Shown: in pieces, positions 1 to 5,893 of the stretch
Layout of the letters: each line of letters opens with the position of its first letter
Position numbering within the stretch: position 1 is the stretch's first letter
Origin: an uncultured Bacteroidota bacterium
GTDB lineage: Bacteria > Bacteroidota > Bacteroidia > Flavobacteriales > Flavobacteriaceae
NCBI GenBank assembly: GCA_902628605.1
Contig: CACONV010000035.1
Span: 1-5,893, forward strand
DNA length: 5,893 nucleotides
Direction: 5' to 3'
Program-made: the position numbers and the translations under genes
Notes under the pieces: generated by a model
What the model saw: the letters and a program-made list of their open reading frames with translations, nothing else
Told to the model about the DNA's origin: nothing
Databases searched by the model: none

Positions 1-1233
1 TTTATGTTTACTCAGTGCAGTAAAAATGATTTATCAACAGATAATTTTGAAGAAGTTGAGAGATTTCAACAAGAAAATCAAAATAACTCAGAAAAAAAGG
101 TATTTAATTTTGATAAAATAGCTTGTGATAGAGGATTTGCAAATGAGTTTCCATGTAAAGAATATGATCTTTTAAATTGGATTCCATTGTCTTTTTTTGA
201 CAGTGAATCAGCAAATGATAATTGGGGATGGACAGATTCTAAATCAAAAAGAGAATTTGTTTTACAGGGGTTAAACGATGGATTGGCATTCTTGGATATA
301 ACTGACCCACAAAAAGTAATTTATTTGGGGAAACTACTATCAGCGACTGATCCCAGTGACTGGAGGGATGTGAAAATATATAATGATCATGCGTTCATTG
401 TAAGTGAAGCTTCTAATCATGGCTTACAGGTGTTTGATTTATATAATCTTCTTGAGTCAGATGAATTTAAAACCTTCAATGAAGATTATATTGCCAATGA
501 TTTTGGCAATGCACATAACATTGCAATAAACACCACCTCAGGATTTGCCTATGTTCTTGGTTCTACATTGTATAAAGGGGGCCCGGTTTTTTATGACATT
601 TCAATTCCTAAACAACCAATTTTTAGTGGTGGTTTCTCGGATACCTCTTATATTCATGATGCTCAAATTATAACCTACAAAGGTGAGGACCAAAACTATT
701 TCGAGAAAGAGATATTATTTGGCAGCAACAGTGATGGAGGGGAAACCAACCAATTAATTATTCTTGATGTAACAGAAAAAACAAATCCTGAACTAATTTC
801 AACAATATCTTACAATTATGGTGGATATACTCATCAAGGATGGATTGATGAGAATCATCGTTATTTTTATTTAGGAGACGAGTTAGACGAATTAAGATAT
901 GGTAATAAAACAAGAATTATAACTTTTGACTTAAAGGATTTGAAAAATCCTAAAATACATTTTGTTTATGAAGGGAAAACCGACGCAATAGATCACAATC
1001 TATACATTAAGTCTAACAAGCTTTATTTATCCAATTATACAGCTGGATTAAGAGAACTTGATATTGAAAATATTGAAAATAAAGAAATCATTGAAGAAGC
1101 TTTTTTTGATACTCATCCAGAGAGTGACGATGCTTCTTTTGAGGGGGTTTGGAATAGTTATCCTTTTTTTGAAAGTGGTGTGATTGCTTTAAGTGATATT
1201 AAAAGGGGGTTGTTTTTAATAAAAAGAAAATAA
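1..1233 (+). CDS. Choice-of-anchor B family (LVIVD-type) beta-propeller lipoprotein, 5' end cut by window
   Basis: Probable envelope-anchored beta-propeller protein; its biochemical role is unknown. The frame is open from base 1. The ATG at base 4 is probably inside a signal peptide, because Phe-Thr-Gln-Cys followed by a Ser/Asn/Asp-rich polar stretch looks like a loose lipobox and mature lipoprotein start; the true start would then lie upstream of the window. Numbering from that Met, family landmarks recalled from choice-of-anchor B proteins appear in order: a cysteine pair (C41, C51) before YDLL, WGWTD (74-78), DGLAFLDITDP (92-102), WRDVKIYNDHAFIVSEA (120-136), HGLQVFDL (139-146), AHNIAIN (170-176), IHDAQ (217-221), YTHQGW (275-280), YLGDELDE (289-296), AIDHNLY (328-334) and a C-terminal GLFLI strand. 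The repeated strand-turn units ending in D-[IV]-[ST] are LVIVD-like. The reading frame is intact to TAA. The next gene begins two bases later, so the two are very likely cotranscribed. The family assignment is strong, the lipid anchor likely, the function unknown. Confidence 0.85.
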   Translation, partial: FMFTQCSKNDLSTDNFEEVERFQQENQNNSEKKVFNFDKIACDRGFANEFPCKEYDLLNWIPLSFFDSESANDNWGWTDSKSKREFVLQGLNDGLAFLDITDPQKVIYLGKLLSATDPSDWRDVKIYNDHAFIVSEASNHGLQVFDLYNLLESDEFKTFNEDYIANDFGNAHNIAINTTSGFAYVLGSTLYKGGPVFYDISIPKQPIFSGGFSDTSYIHDAQIITYKGEDQNYFEKEILFGSNSDGGETNQLIILDVTEKTNPELISTISYNYGGYTHQGWIDENHRYFYLGDELDELRYGNKTRIITFDLKDLKNPKIHFVYEGKTDAIDHNLYIKSNKLYLSNYTAGLRELDIENIENKEIIEEAFFDTHPESDDASFEGVWNSYPFFESGVIALSDIKRGLFLIKRK

Positions 1234-1235
1234 TA

Positions 1236-2555
1236 ATGCTAAGAAATCTATTCATCTTTATTTTTTTTTCTGGATGTGTAAAAAGTGAATTTATCATTAC
1301 CAATAAAAATTACGAATTAGATAATATTAAAACTTTTGGAGGAAGTGATGACGACGAAGCAAATGACATTATAAATACTTCAGATGGCGGTTTTATGGTA
1401 ATAGGAAGCTCTAAAAGCAATGATGGACTGATTCAAAACAAAATGGATTTAGAATCAGATATTATATTAATGAAATTTGATAATGACAAGTCCATAGAGT
1501 GGGTTAAAAATTATGGTGGCTCAAGAGATGATAGGGGTCAATCTGTTGTTGAAGTTTCTGGGATTGGTTATGCTTTATTAGGATACTCTATGAGTGATGA
1601 TGGAGATGCATCCCATAATGAGGGTTTTCACGACAATTGGGTTATATTGATTGATTCAAAGGGTAATATTGTTTGGGAGAAGAGCTATGGTTTTTCTGGG
1701 CACGACCATGCTTATAATATAATTAAAACAAAAGATGGAAACTTATTTTTTAATGGTTTTTTGGATGTAACTGCCTCAAGGGGTTTGGGATCTACTGAAA
1801 AAGTGGAGAAGTCTATTAAACACGGAGTTGGAGAATTTTGGTGTCATAAAATAGATTTAGATGGAAATATTTTGTGGAGAAAATATTTTGGCGGAACAAA
1901 TAATGATAGGTCATACGATTCAATTGAGACTGCTGATGGTGATTTTATAATAGTGGGATCGTCAGAAAGTACTGATAATGACATTAGCTCTCCTAAAGGC
2001 AGTTATGATATTTGGGTAATTAAATTAAGTTCTAATGGAGATTTTTTGTGGGAACGTTCATATGGGGGGTCAAAATATGAGACGGCGAATTCAATAATCC
2101 AATCTTCGGACAAAAAAATTCATATTCTTGGAAGCACTTTAAGTGATGATAAAGATATTTCATTTCAAATGGGGAGTACTGATTTTTACTTACTGACAAT
2201 AGATTCAGATGGTAATTTGTTGAGTGAACAAACTTTTGGAGGATCAAATTTTGATATGGGAAAAAAAATAGAAATAGACAATAAAGATAATTTATGGTTA
2301 ACGGGTTATAGTAGGAGCATAGATTTTGATTTAAGTTTTAACAAGGGGAAAAATGATGCAGTATTAGTTCAGTTATCAAAAAATAGAATTCTTAAAAAAG
2401 TATTGACAATAGGAGCAGAAGGAGAGGATATTGCCAATTCACTTATTCATTTTAATGAAAATGAAATTATTGTAGCTGGATATAGTGATAGCAGAGGAGA
2501 TTATTTTGTTGAAAACAAAGGCGGTAAAGATATTTTTTTGGCCTTTTTTAAATAG
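1236..2555 (+). CDS. Lipoprotein with seven ~58-residue beta-propeller repeats, function unknown
   Basis: Predicted lipoprotein of 439 residues. A short hydrophobic signal ends in the lipobox Phe-Ser-Gly-Cys, with the lipidated Cys at residue 14. The rest is seven repeats, each opening with a [YF]-G-G-[ST]-like turn: residues 33-37, 92-96, 150-154, 217-221, 275-279, 333-337 and (degenerate, IGAEG) 392-396. Each then has an A/S-x-x-I-I strand, a D-G-x-[FL]-x-x-x-G strand, an acidic S-x-D-x-D-like loop, and a D-[IF]-x-[VL]-x-x-[LI]-D strand leading to G-N-[IL]-x-W. This resembles the GGSxDDxA repeats of many Bacteroidota surface proteins (SBBP-like or delta-60-like propellers); the exact Pfam family is not certain. 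The last repeat lacks its final strand, and the N-terminal NIKTF segment can supply it, as in ring-closing propellers. There is no C-terminal type IX sorting domain. It follows the upstream lipoprotein gene by two bases. No catalytic motif is visible, and binding or adhesion is only a guess. Confidence 0.8.
   Translation: MLRNLFIFIFFSGCVKSEFIITNKNYELDNIKTFGGSDDDEANDIINTSDGGFMVIGSSKSNDGLIQNKMDLESDIILMKFDNDKSIEWVKNYGGSRDDRGQSVVEVSGIGYALLGYSMSDDGDASHNEGFHDNWVILIDSKGNIVWEKSYGFSGHDHAYNIIKTKDGNLFFNGFLDVTASRGLGSTEKVEKSIKHGVGEFWCHKIDLDGNILWRKYFGGTNNDRSYDSIETADGDFIIVGSSESTDNDISSPKGSYDIWVIKLSSNGDFLWERSYGGSKYETANSIIQSSDKKIHILGSTLSDDKDISFQMGSTDFYLLTIDSDGNLLSEQTFGGSNFDMGKKIEIDNKDNLWLTGYSRSIDFDLSFNKGKNDAVLVQLSKNRILKKVLTIGAEGEDIANSLIHFNENEIIVAGYSDSRGDYFVENKGGKDIFLAFFK
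1332..2552 (+). repeat. Seven tandem protein repeats, period about 58 residues (174 bases)
   Basis: Within the second lipoprotein the aromatic (or Ile) residue of the YGGS-like turn falls at residues 34, 93, 151, 218, 276, 334 and 392, giving spacings of 59, 58, 67, 58, 58 and 58. The only irregular unit is the third. It carries roughly nine extra residues around 178-198 and has GFSG instead of GGS. The repeats are diverged at DNA level, so this is an old protein-level repeat and not a recent tandem duplication. Confidence 0.8.
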
Positions 2556-2595
2556 ATTCCCTGAATAATAATATTAATTATATCTATGATTTCGC

Positions 2596-2626
2596 TTGAT
2601 TAGAGCTTTAATTAAAATTATATTTG
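2596..2626 (+). promoter_or_regulatory. Bacteroidota-type promoter for the suf operon (TTG, 20 bases, TAnnTTTG)
   Basis: TATATTTG at 2619-2626 is an exact match to the TAnnTTTG -7 element of the Bacteroidota primary sigma factor. A TTG at 2596-2598 lies 20 bases upstream, within the range known for the -33 element. Transcription would start near 2630-2634, leaving a leader of only about 7-11 bases before the TTG start codon at 2641. No IscR-like or other operator palindrome stands out. It is the only good match between the upstream lipoprotein gene and the suf genes, and it makes the suf genes a separate transcription unit. Confidence 0.65.
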
Positions 2627-2640
2627 CATAAAAGATATAA

Positions 2641-2970
2641 TTGATTAAAGTTTCAAATATTGCCCGAGAAAGAGTTTCTACACTTATGAAAGATGACGGT
2701 TTTAACCCGGTTCAAGACTTTGTAAGAGTTGGTGTTAAAAGTGGAGGATGTTCAGGGTTATCTTATGAGTTAAAATTTGATTCGAATCAACTAAATGAAG
2801 ACCGTTTATTTGAAGATAACGGTGTAAAGATTTTAGTCGATAAAAAAAGTTTGCTTTATTTAGTTGGTACAACTTTAGATTATTCAGGTGGCTTAAATGG
2901 GAAAGGGTTTGTTTTCAATAACCCAAACGCAAATAGAACCTGTGGATGTGGTGAAAGTTTTTCCCTTTAA
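2641..2970 (+). CDS. sufA: A-type iron-sulfur carrier protein (HesB/IscA/SufA family)
   Basis: Small cytoplasmic protein of 109 residues, the usual length for A-type Fe-S carriers, which take clusters from a scaffold and deliver them to apo-proteins. The three cluster-binding cysteines are present: C37 in SGGCSGLSY (34-42) and C101 and C103 in the C-terminal TCGCGESF. The GLNGKGFVFNNPNANR segment (84-99) is also typical. The start is TTG: an in-frame TAA ends at 2640 immediately before it, and no in-frame ATG precedes the conserved MIKVSxIAxxR opening, so TTG at 2641 is essentially forced (ATT at 2644 is the only nearby alternative). It is first in the suf operon, with nine bases to sufB. The symbol sufA rests on this context; in Bacteroidota such genes are often named only as iron-sulfur cluster assembly accessory protein or iscA. 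Confidence 0.9.
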   Translation: MIKVSNIARERVSTLMKDDGFNPVQDFVRVGVKSGGCSGLSYELKFDSNQLNEDRLFEDNGVKILVDKKSLLYLVGTTLDYSGGLNGKGFVFNNPNANRTCGCGESFSL

Positions 2971-2979
2971 AAATTAATT

Positions 2980-4425
2980 ATGGCATATACAGAAGAAGAA
3001 TTAAAAAAGGAATTAGAGACCAAGGAATATGAATATGGGTTTTATACAGATATAGAGTCTGACACCTTTCCTAAGGGTTTAAATGAAGAAATTGTTACTG
3101 CTATTTCCAAAAGAAAAAAAGAACCTGATTGGATGCTTGAGTGGAGAATTAACGCATTCAATTCTTGGAAAAAAATGGATGAGCCGGATTGGGCCAACAT
3201 AAAATATAAAAAGCCAGATTATCAGGATATATCCTATTATTCCGCACCTAAGAAGAAAGAAAAATATAAAAGCTTAGATGAAGTTGATCCAGAATTGATA
3301 GAAACATTTAACAAACTTGGAATATCCATTGACGAACAAAAAAAATTATCTGGTGTTGCTGTTGACGTTGTAATAGATTCCGTCTCTGTAGCCACTACTT
3401 TCAGAGATACTTTGGAAAAAAAGGGGATAATTTTTTGTTCAATATCAGATGCGATTAAAGAACACCCAGAACTAGTAAAAAAATATTTGGGAACGGTTAT
3501 CCCTCCAAAAGACAATTTTTTTGCAGCTTTAAATTCAGCTGTTTTTTCAGATGGCTCTTTTTGCTATATTCCCAAAGGAGTTAAATGTCCAATGGAATTA
3601 TCAACCTACTTTAGAATAAATCAAGCTGGCACTGGTCAATTTGAAAGGACCCTTGTAATTGCAGATAAGGGTAGTTATGTTTCCTACCTTGAGGGATGTA
3701 CTGCCCCTTCGAGAGATGAAAATCAACTTCATGCTGCGTGCGTTGAACTAATTGCCCTAGATGACGCTGAAATTAAGTATTCAACTGTTCAAAATTGGTA
3801 TCCTGGAGACAAGAATGGTAATGGAGGTGTTTTTAATTTTGTCACAAAAAGAGGTATCTGTCACAAAAATTCAAAGATTTCTTGGACTCAAGTTGAGACC
3901 GGATCAGCTATTACTTGGAAATATCCATCTTGTATTCTAAAAGGCAACAACTCTATAGGAGAATTTTATTCAATTGCAGTTACCAATAATTTTCAGCAAG
4001 CTGATACTGGAACAAAAATGATTCACATAGGTAAAAACACTAAATCTACGATAATATCAAAAGGTATTTCAGCTGGAAAATCACAAAACAGTTATAGAGG
4101 ATTAGTAAGAGTAAATCCTGGTGCAAAAAACGCTAGAAATTTTTCACAGTGCGACTCACTGTTAATGGGTAATTCCTGTGGAGCTCACACTTTTCCGTAT
4201 ATTGAAGCTAAAAATAATTCAGCCCAAATTGAGCACGAAGCAACTACCAGTAAGATTGGTGAAGATCAAATATTTTATTGCAATCAAAGAGGAATTGATA
4301 CTGAAAAAGCCATTGCTCTTATTGTAAATGGATTCAGTAAAGAAGTTTTAAATAAATTACCCATGGAGTTCGCTGTAGAGGCACAAAAGCTATTAGAAAT
4401 ATCATTGGAAGGGTCTGTAGGATAA
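2980..4425 (+). CDS. sufB: Fe-S cluster assembly scaffold protein SufB
   Basis: Cytoplasmic subunit of the SufBC2D scaffold, the site where sulfur and iron are assembled into clusters. It has 481 residues against 495 in E. coli, and landmarks match with a constant offset of 14: R212 and N214 (FRIN), C240 in [13 protein letters not shown]271 and W273 in VQNWYPG, C391 in SQCDSLLMG, and E420 in [14 protein letters not shown] correspond to the residues numbered 226, 228, 254, 285, 287, 405 and 434 in E. coli. These include the cysteine and glutamate associated with cluster formation at the SufB-SufD interface. An N-terminal helical region (about 1-120) precedes the beta-helix core, and a C-terminal helical region (about 425-478) makes the SufC contact. 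The ATG follows the carrier gene by nine bases without a Shine-Dalgarno sequence. The frame is intact across an A8 run at 3338-3345. There is no sign of degradation. Confidence 0.97.
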   Translation: MAYTEEELKKELETKEYEYGFYTDIESDTFPKGLNEEIVTAISKRKKEPDWMLEWRINAFNSWKKMDEPDWANIKYKKPDYQDISYYSAPKKKEKYKSLDEVDPELIETFNKLGISIDEQKKLSGVAVDVVIDSVSVATTFRDTLEKKGIIFCSISDAIKEHPELVKKYLGTVIPPKDNFFAALNSAVFSDGSFCYIPKGVKCPMELSTYFRINQAGTGQFERTLVIADKGSYVSYLEGCTAPSRDENQLHAACVELIALDDAEIKYSTVQNWYPGDKNGNGGVFNFVTKRGICHKNSKISWTQVETGSAITWKYPSCILKGNNSIGEFYSIAVTNNFQQADTGTKMIHIGKNTKSTIISKGISAGKSQNSYRGLVRVNPGAKNARNFSQCDSLLMGNSCGAHTFPYIEAKNNSAQIEHEATTSKIGEDQIFYCNQRGIDTEKAIALIVNGFSKEVLNKLPMEFAVEAQKLLEISLEGSVG

Positions 4426-4434
4426 AATAAAAAT

Positions 4435-5172
4435 ATGCTTGAAATAAACAACTTGCACGCTAGTGTAGAAGACAAACAGATTTTAAAAGGGATAGATTTA
4501 AAAGTATCCCCTGGTGAGGTTCATGCAATAATGGGTCCAAACGGATCAGGTAAAAGTACATTATCTACTGTTATAGCTGGACATGAAGATTTCGAAATCG
4601 ATAAAGGTGAGATATTGTTTGAAGATGAAGATTTGGTTGATTTTAATACTGAAGAAAGAGCGCAAAAAGGAATCTTTTTGTCATTCCAATATCCTGTTGA
4701 AATTCCAGGAGTAAGTGTAACAAACTTTATTAAAACTTCGATAAACCAAATGAGAAAAGCCAATGGATTGGATGAAATGCCTGCTAGTGAGATGCTAAAA
4801 AAAATTAGAGAAAAATCAGATTTATTAAAAATTGATTCAAAATTCTTATCTCGATCTCTCAATGAGGGTTTTTCCGGAGGTGAAAAGAAGAGAAACGAAA
4901 TTTTCCAAATGGCTATGTTGGAGCCTAAACTTGCAATATTAGACGAAACAGACTCAGGTTTAGATATAGATGCATTAAAAATCGTAGCCAACGGGGTCAA
5001 TATGCTACGAAATGACCATACTGCAGTAGTTTTAATTACACACTACCAAAGACTTTTAGATTATATAGTCCCTGATTTTGTTCATGTTTTATCTGATGGA
5101 AAGATTGTAAAGTCGGGAAATAAAAACCTTGCCATTGAACTTGAGGCAAAGGGGTATGATTGGGTTAAATAA
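4435..5172 (+). CDS. sufC: Fe-S cluster assembly ATPase SufC
   Basis: Cytoplasmic ABC-type ATPase that binds SufB and SufD and drives the conformational change exposing the cluster assembly site; it is not a transporter. The 245 residues hold all ABC motifs in order: Walker [10 protein letters not shown] (34-42, K40), Q-loop glutamine Q85 in SFQYP, signature [10 protein letters not shown] (146-155), Walker B LAILDE (166-171, catalytic E171) followed by the SufC-typical [10 protein letters not shown], and the switch histidine H203 in ITHYQRLL. K40, E171 and H203 fall at the same numbers as in E. coli SufC. The signature [10 protein letters not shown], with lysines and asparagine after the glutamate, is a SufC hallmark that separates it from transporter ATPases. 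It lies nine bases after sufB and eight bases before sufD. The frame is intact through an A8 run at 4797-4804. Confidence 0.97.
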   Translation: MLEINNLHASVEDKQILKGIDLKVSPGEVHAIMGPNGSGKSTLSTVIAGHEDFEIDKGEILFEDEDLVDFNTEERAQKGIFLSFQYPVEIPGVSVTNFIKTSINQMRKANGLDEMPASEMLKKIREKSDLLKIDSKFLSRSLNEGFSGGEKKRNEIFQMAMLEPKLAILDETDSGLDIDALKIVANGVNMLRNDHTAVVLITHYQRLLDYIVPDFVHVLSDGKIVKSGNKNLAIELEAKGYDWVK

Positions 5173-5180
5173 TATTTAGT

Positions 5181-5893
5181 ATGGATTTTAAAGAAAAACT
5201 AATTTCTTCTTTTATGGTTTTTGAGCAGGACATAGATTTATCAAATCCAGTTCATGAAATAAGGTCTAAAAGTCTTAAAAATTTTGAAGAAAAAGGATTT
5301 CCAAACAAAAAAACAAGAAGCTTGGAAATACACTTCTTTGGCAAAAATTTTAAAAAGTGATTATGGAATTTTCCCAAAAAAAGAGGTCGCAATTGAATTA
5401 AAAGATGTTCAAAAATATTTTCTGTATGAAACTGACACTTATAAAATTGTATTTATAGATGGTGTTTATAGTCCTTTTCTTTCCGATACGACCCATGATG
5501 GTTTGGATGTTTGTCTTTTGTCAGCTGCTCTTACCAAGTCAAAATATAAAAATCTCATAAATAAATACTTCGATAAAATTTCGGACAAAAAAGATTCTCT
5601 AACTCTACTAAACACATCTTTTTCAATGGAGGGAGCATATATCTACCTTCCAAAATCAGTAACAGCTGAAAAGCCTATAGAAATAATGCATTTTTCAACT
5701 GGAAAGCAAGGTGATTTTTTTCTTCAGCCAAGGAATTTAATCATTGTTGAGGAAAATGCAGAAGTTCAAATTTTAGAAAGACACCAAAGTTTAAGTAATC
5801 ATAAATCCTTCACAAACTCAGTTACTGAAATCTATGCTGAAGATTCATCAAGAATAGATTATTATAAGATTCAAAACGATAGAGAGGAAGCAT
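5181..5893 (+). pseudogene. sufD: sufD, Fe-S cluster assembly scaffold subunit; frameshifted at an A7 run and cut by the right window edge
   Basis: SufD is the SufB paralogue that completes the SufBC2D scaffold and is needed for iron acquisition. From ATG 5181 the frame gives 44 SufD-like residues (opening MDFKEKLISSF, then NPVHEIRSKSLKNFEEKGFPNKK) and then leaves homology, ending at TGA 5358-5360 after 59 codons. Removing one A from the run at 5307-5313 restores the conserved QEAWKYTSL and a stop-free reading from 5314 to the window end, giving 237 residues in total of the usual 430-440. Landmarks in the restored frame are TYKIVFIDG (about 85-94), EGAYIYLPK (150-158), LQPRNLIIV (181-189), ERHQSL (199-204) and YYKIQND (227-233), all typical of flavobacterial SufD. 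No further damage is seen, so this is either a sequencing or assembly error, a very recent mutation, or a gene rescued by slippage. It lies eight bases after sufC, clearly in the same operon. Confidence 0.85.
5307..5313 (+). other. A7 homopolymer where the sufD reading frame breaks
   Basis: Seven A follow the AAC codon for Asn42 of SufD. Six would give Lys-Lys and then Gln-Glu-Ala-Trp, the family motif; the seventh pushes the ribosome into ACA-AGA-AGC. The net change is one extra base. Homopolymers are the classic place for sequencing indels, replication slippage and RNA polymerase slippage. Intact genes in this window pass runs of eight A (3338-3345 in sufB, 4797-4804 in sufC, 2261-2268 in the lipoprotein) without losing frame. 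Confidence 0.85.

Noticed and set aside
4..6. ATG at base 4 as the true start of the first gene
   Set aside because: It would leave a cysteine at residue 5 with no export signal, while the sequence around it resembles the end of a lipoprotein signal peptide and the frame is open to the window edge. An upstream start is more likely, though it cannot be seen.
1332..2552. Periodic sequence as a CRISPR array or DNA tandem repeat
   Set aside because: The periodicity is at protein level, with strongly diverged codons. There are no identical direct repeats or spacers.
2556..2595. Possible terminator after the second lipoprotein gene
   Set aside because: The stretch contains only short A/T palindromic pieces around 2565-2582, with no G+C-bearing stem followed by a T run, so I cannot support a terminator.
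3237..3515. Reverse-strand open frame opposite sufB
   Set aside because: Antisense shadow of a well-conserved gene, with no promoter or domain of its own. The same applies to the reverse frames at 2032-2247 and 4284-4475.
4521..5000. Reverse-strand open frame of 159 codons opposite sufC
   Set aside because: It is fully contained in sufC, shows no recognisable domain and is rich in Ser, Phe and Ile, as expected for the antisense of an A+T-rich gene. sufC itself is certain.
5358..5360. TGA in sufD as a recoded or readthrough codon
   Set aside because: The reading frame leaves SufD homology already at 5313, before the TGA. Reading through would add only eleven unrelated codons before another TGA at 5394-5396.

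Overview
The window is strongly A+T-rich and looks like the chromosome of a low-GC member of the Bacteroidota, most likely a marine or aquatic flavobacterium. The reasons are a TAnnTTTG-type promoter with an upstream TTG, gene starts without Shine-Dalgarno sequences, two envelope lipoprotein-type beta-propeller proteins of kinds common in that phylum, and a suf gene order (HesB/IscA-type carrier, sufB, sufC, sufD) whose proteins read like flavobacterial versions. All genes lie on the + strand.

Region 1 (1-2555) is a two-gene unit coding for exported proteins. The first gene is cut at its 5' end by the window. It is a choice-of-anchor B / LVIVD-type propeller protein with what looks like the end of a lipoprotein signal. 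Two bases after its stop begins a second lipoprotein, made of seven repeats of about 58 residues that should close into a seven-bladed propeller. Neither has a known substrate.

Region 2 (2556-2640) is an 85-base gap. It holds a good Bacteroidota promoter ending only about 15 bases before the next start codon. I see no convincing terminator hairpin in it.

Region 3 (2641-5893) is the SUF iron-sulfur cluster assembly operon. It encodes an A-type carrier protein that starts at TTG, the scaffold SufB, the ATPase SufC and the start of SufD, with gaps of 8-9 bases. SufB, SufC and SufD form the SufBC2D scaffold that builds Fe-S clusters, and the A-type protein would pass clusters on to apo-proteins. 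The cysteine desulfurase and sulfur-transfer genes, if present, lie beyond the right edge.

The main anomaly is in sufD. A run of seven A (5307-5313) carries one base too many. The start codon at 5181 reads into a TGA at 5358, while a perfectly SufD-like reading continues in the next frame from 5314 to the end of the window. I found no sign of an undescribed defence, mobile or RNA system. The least understood part is the pair of propeller lipoproteins.
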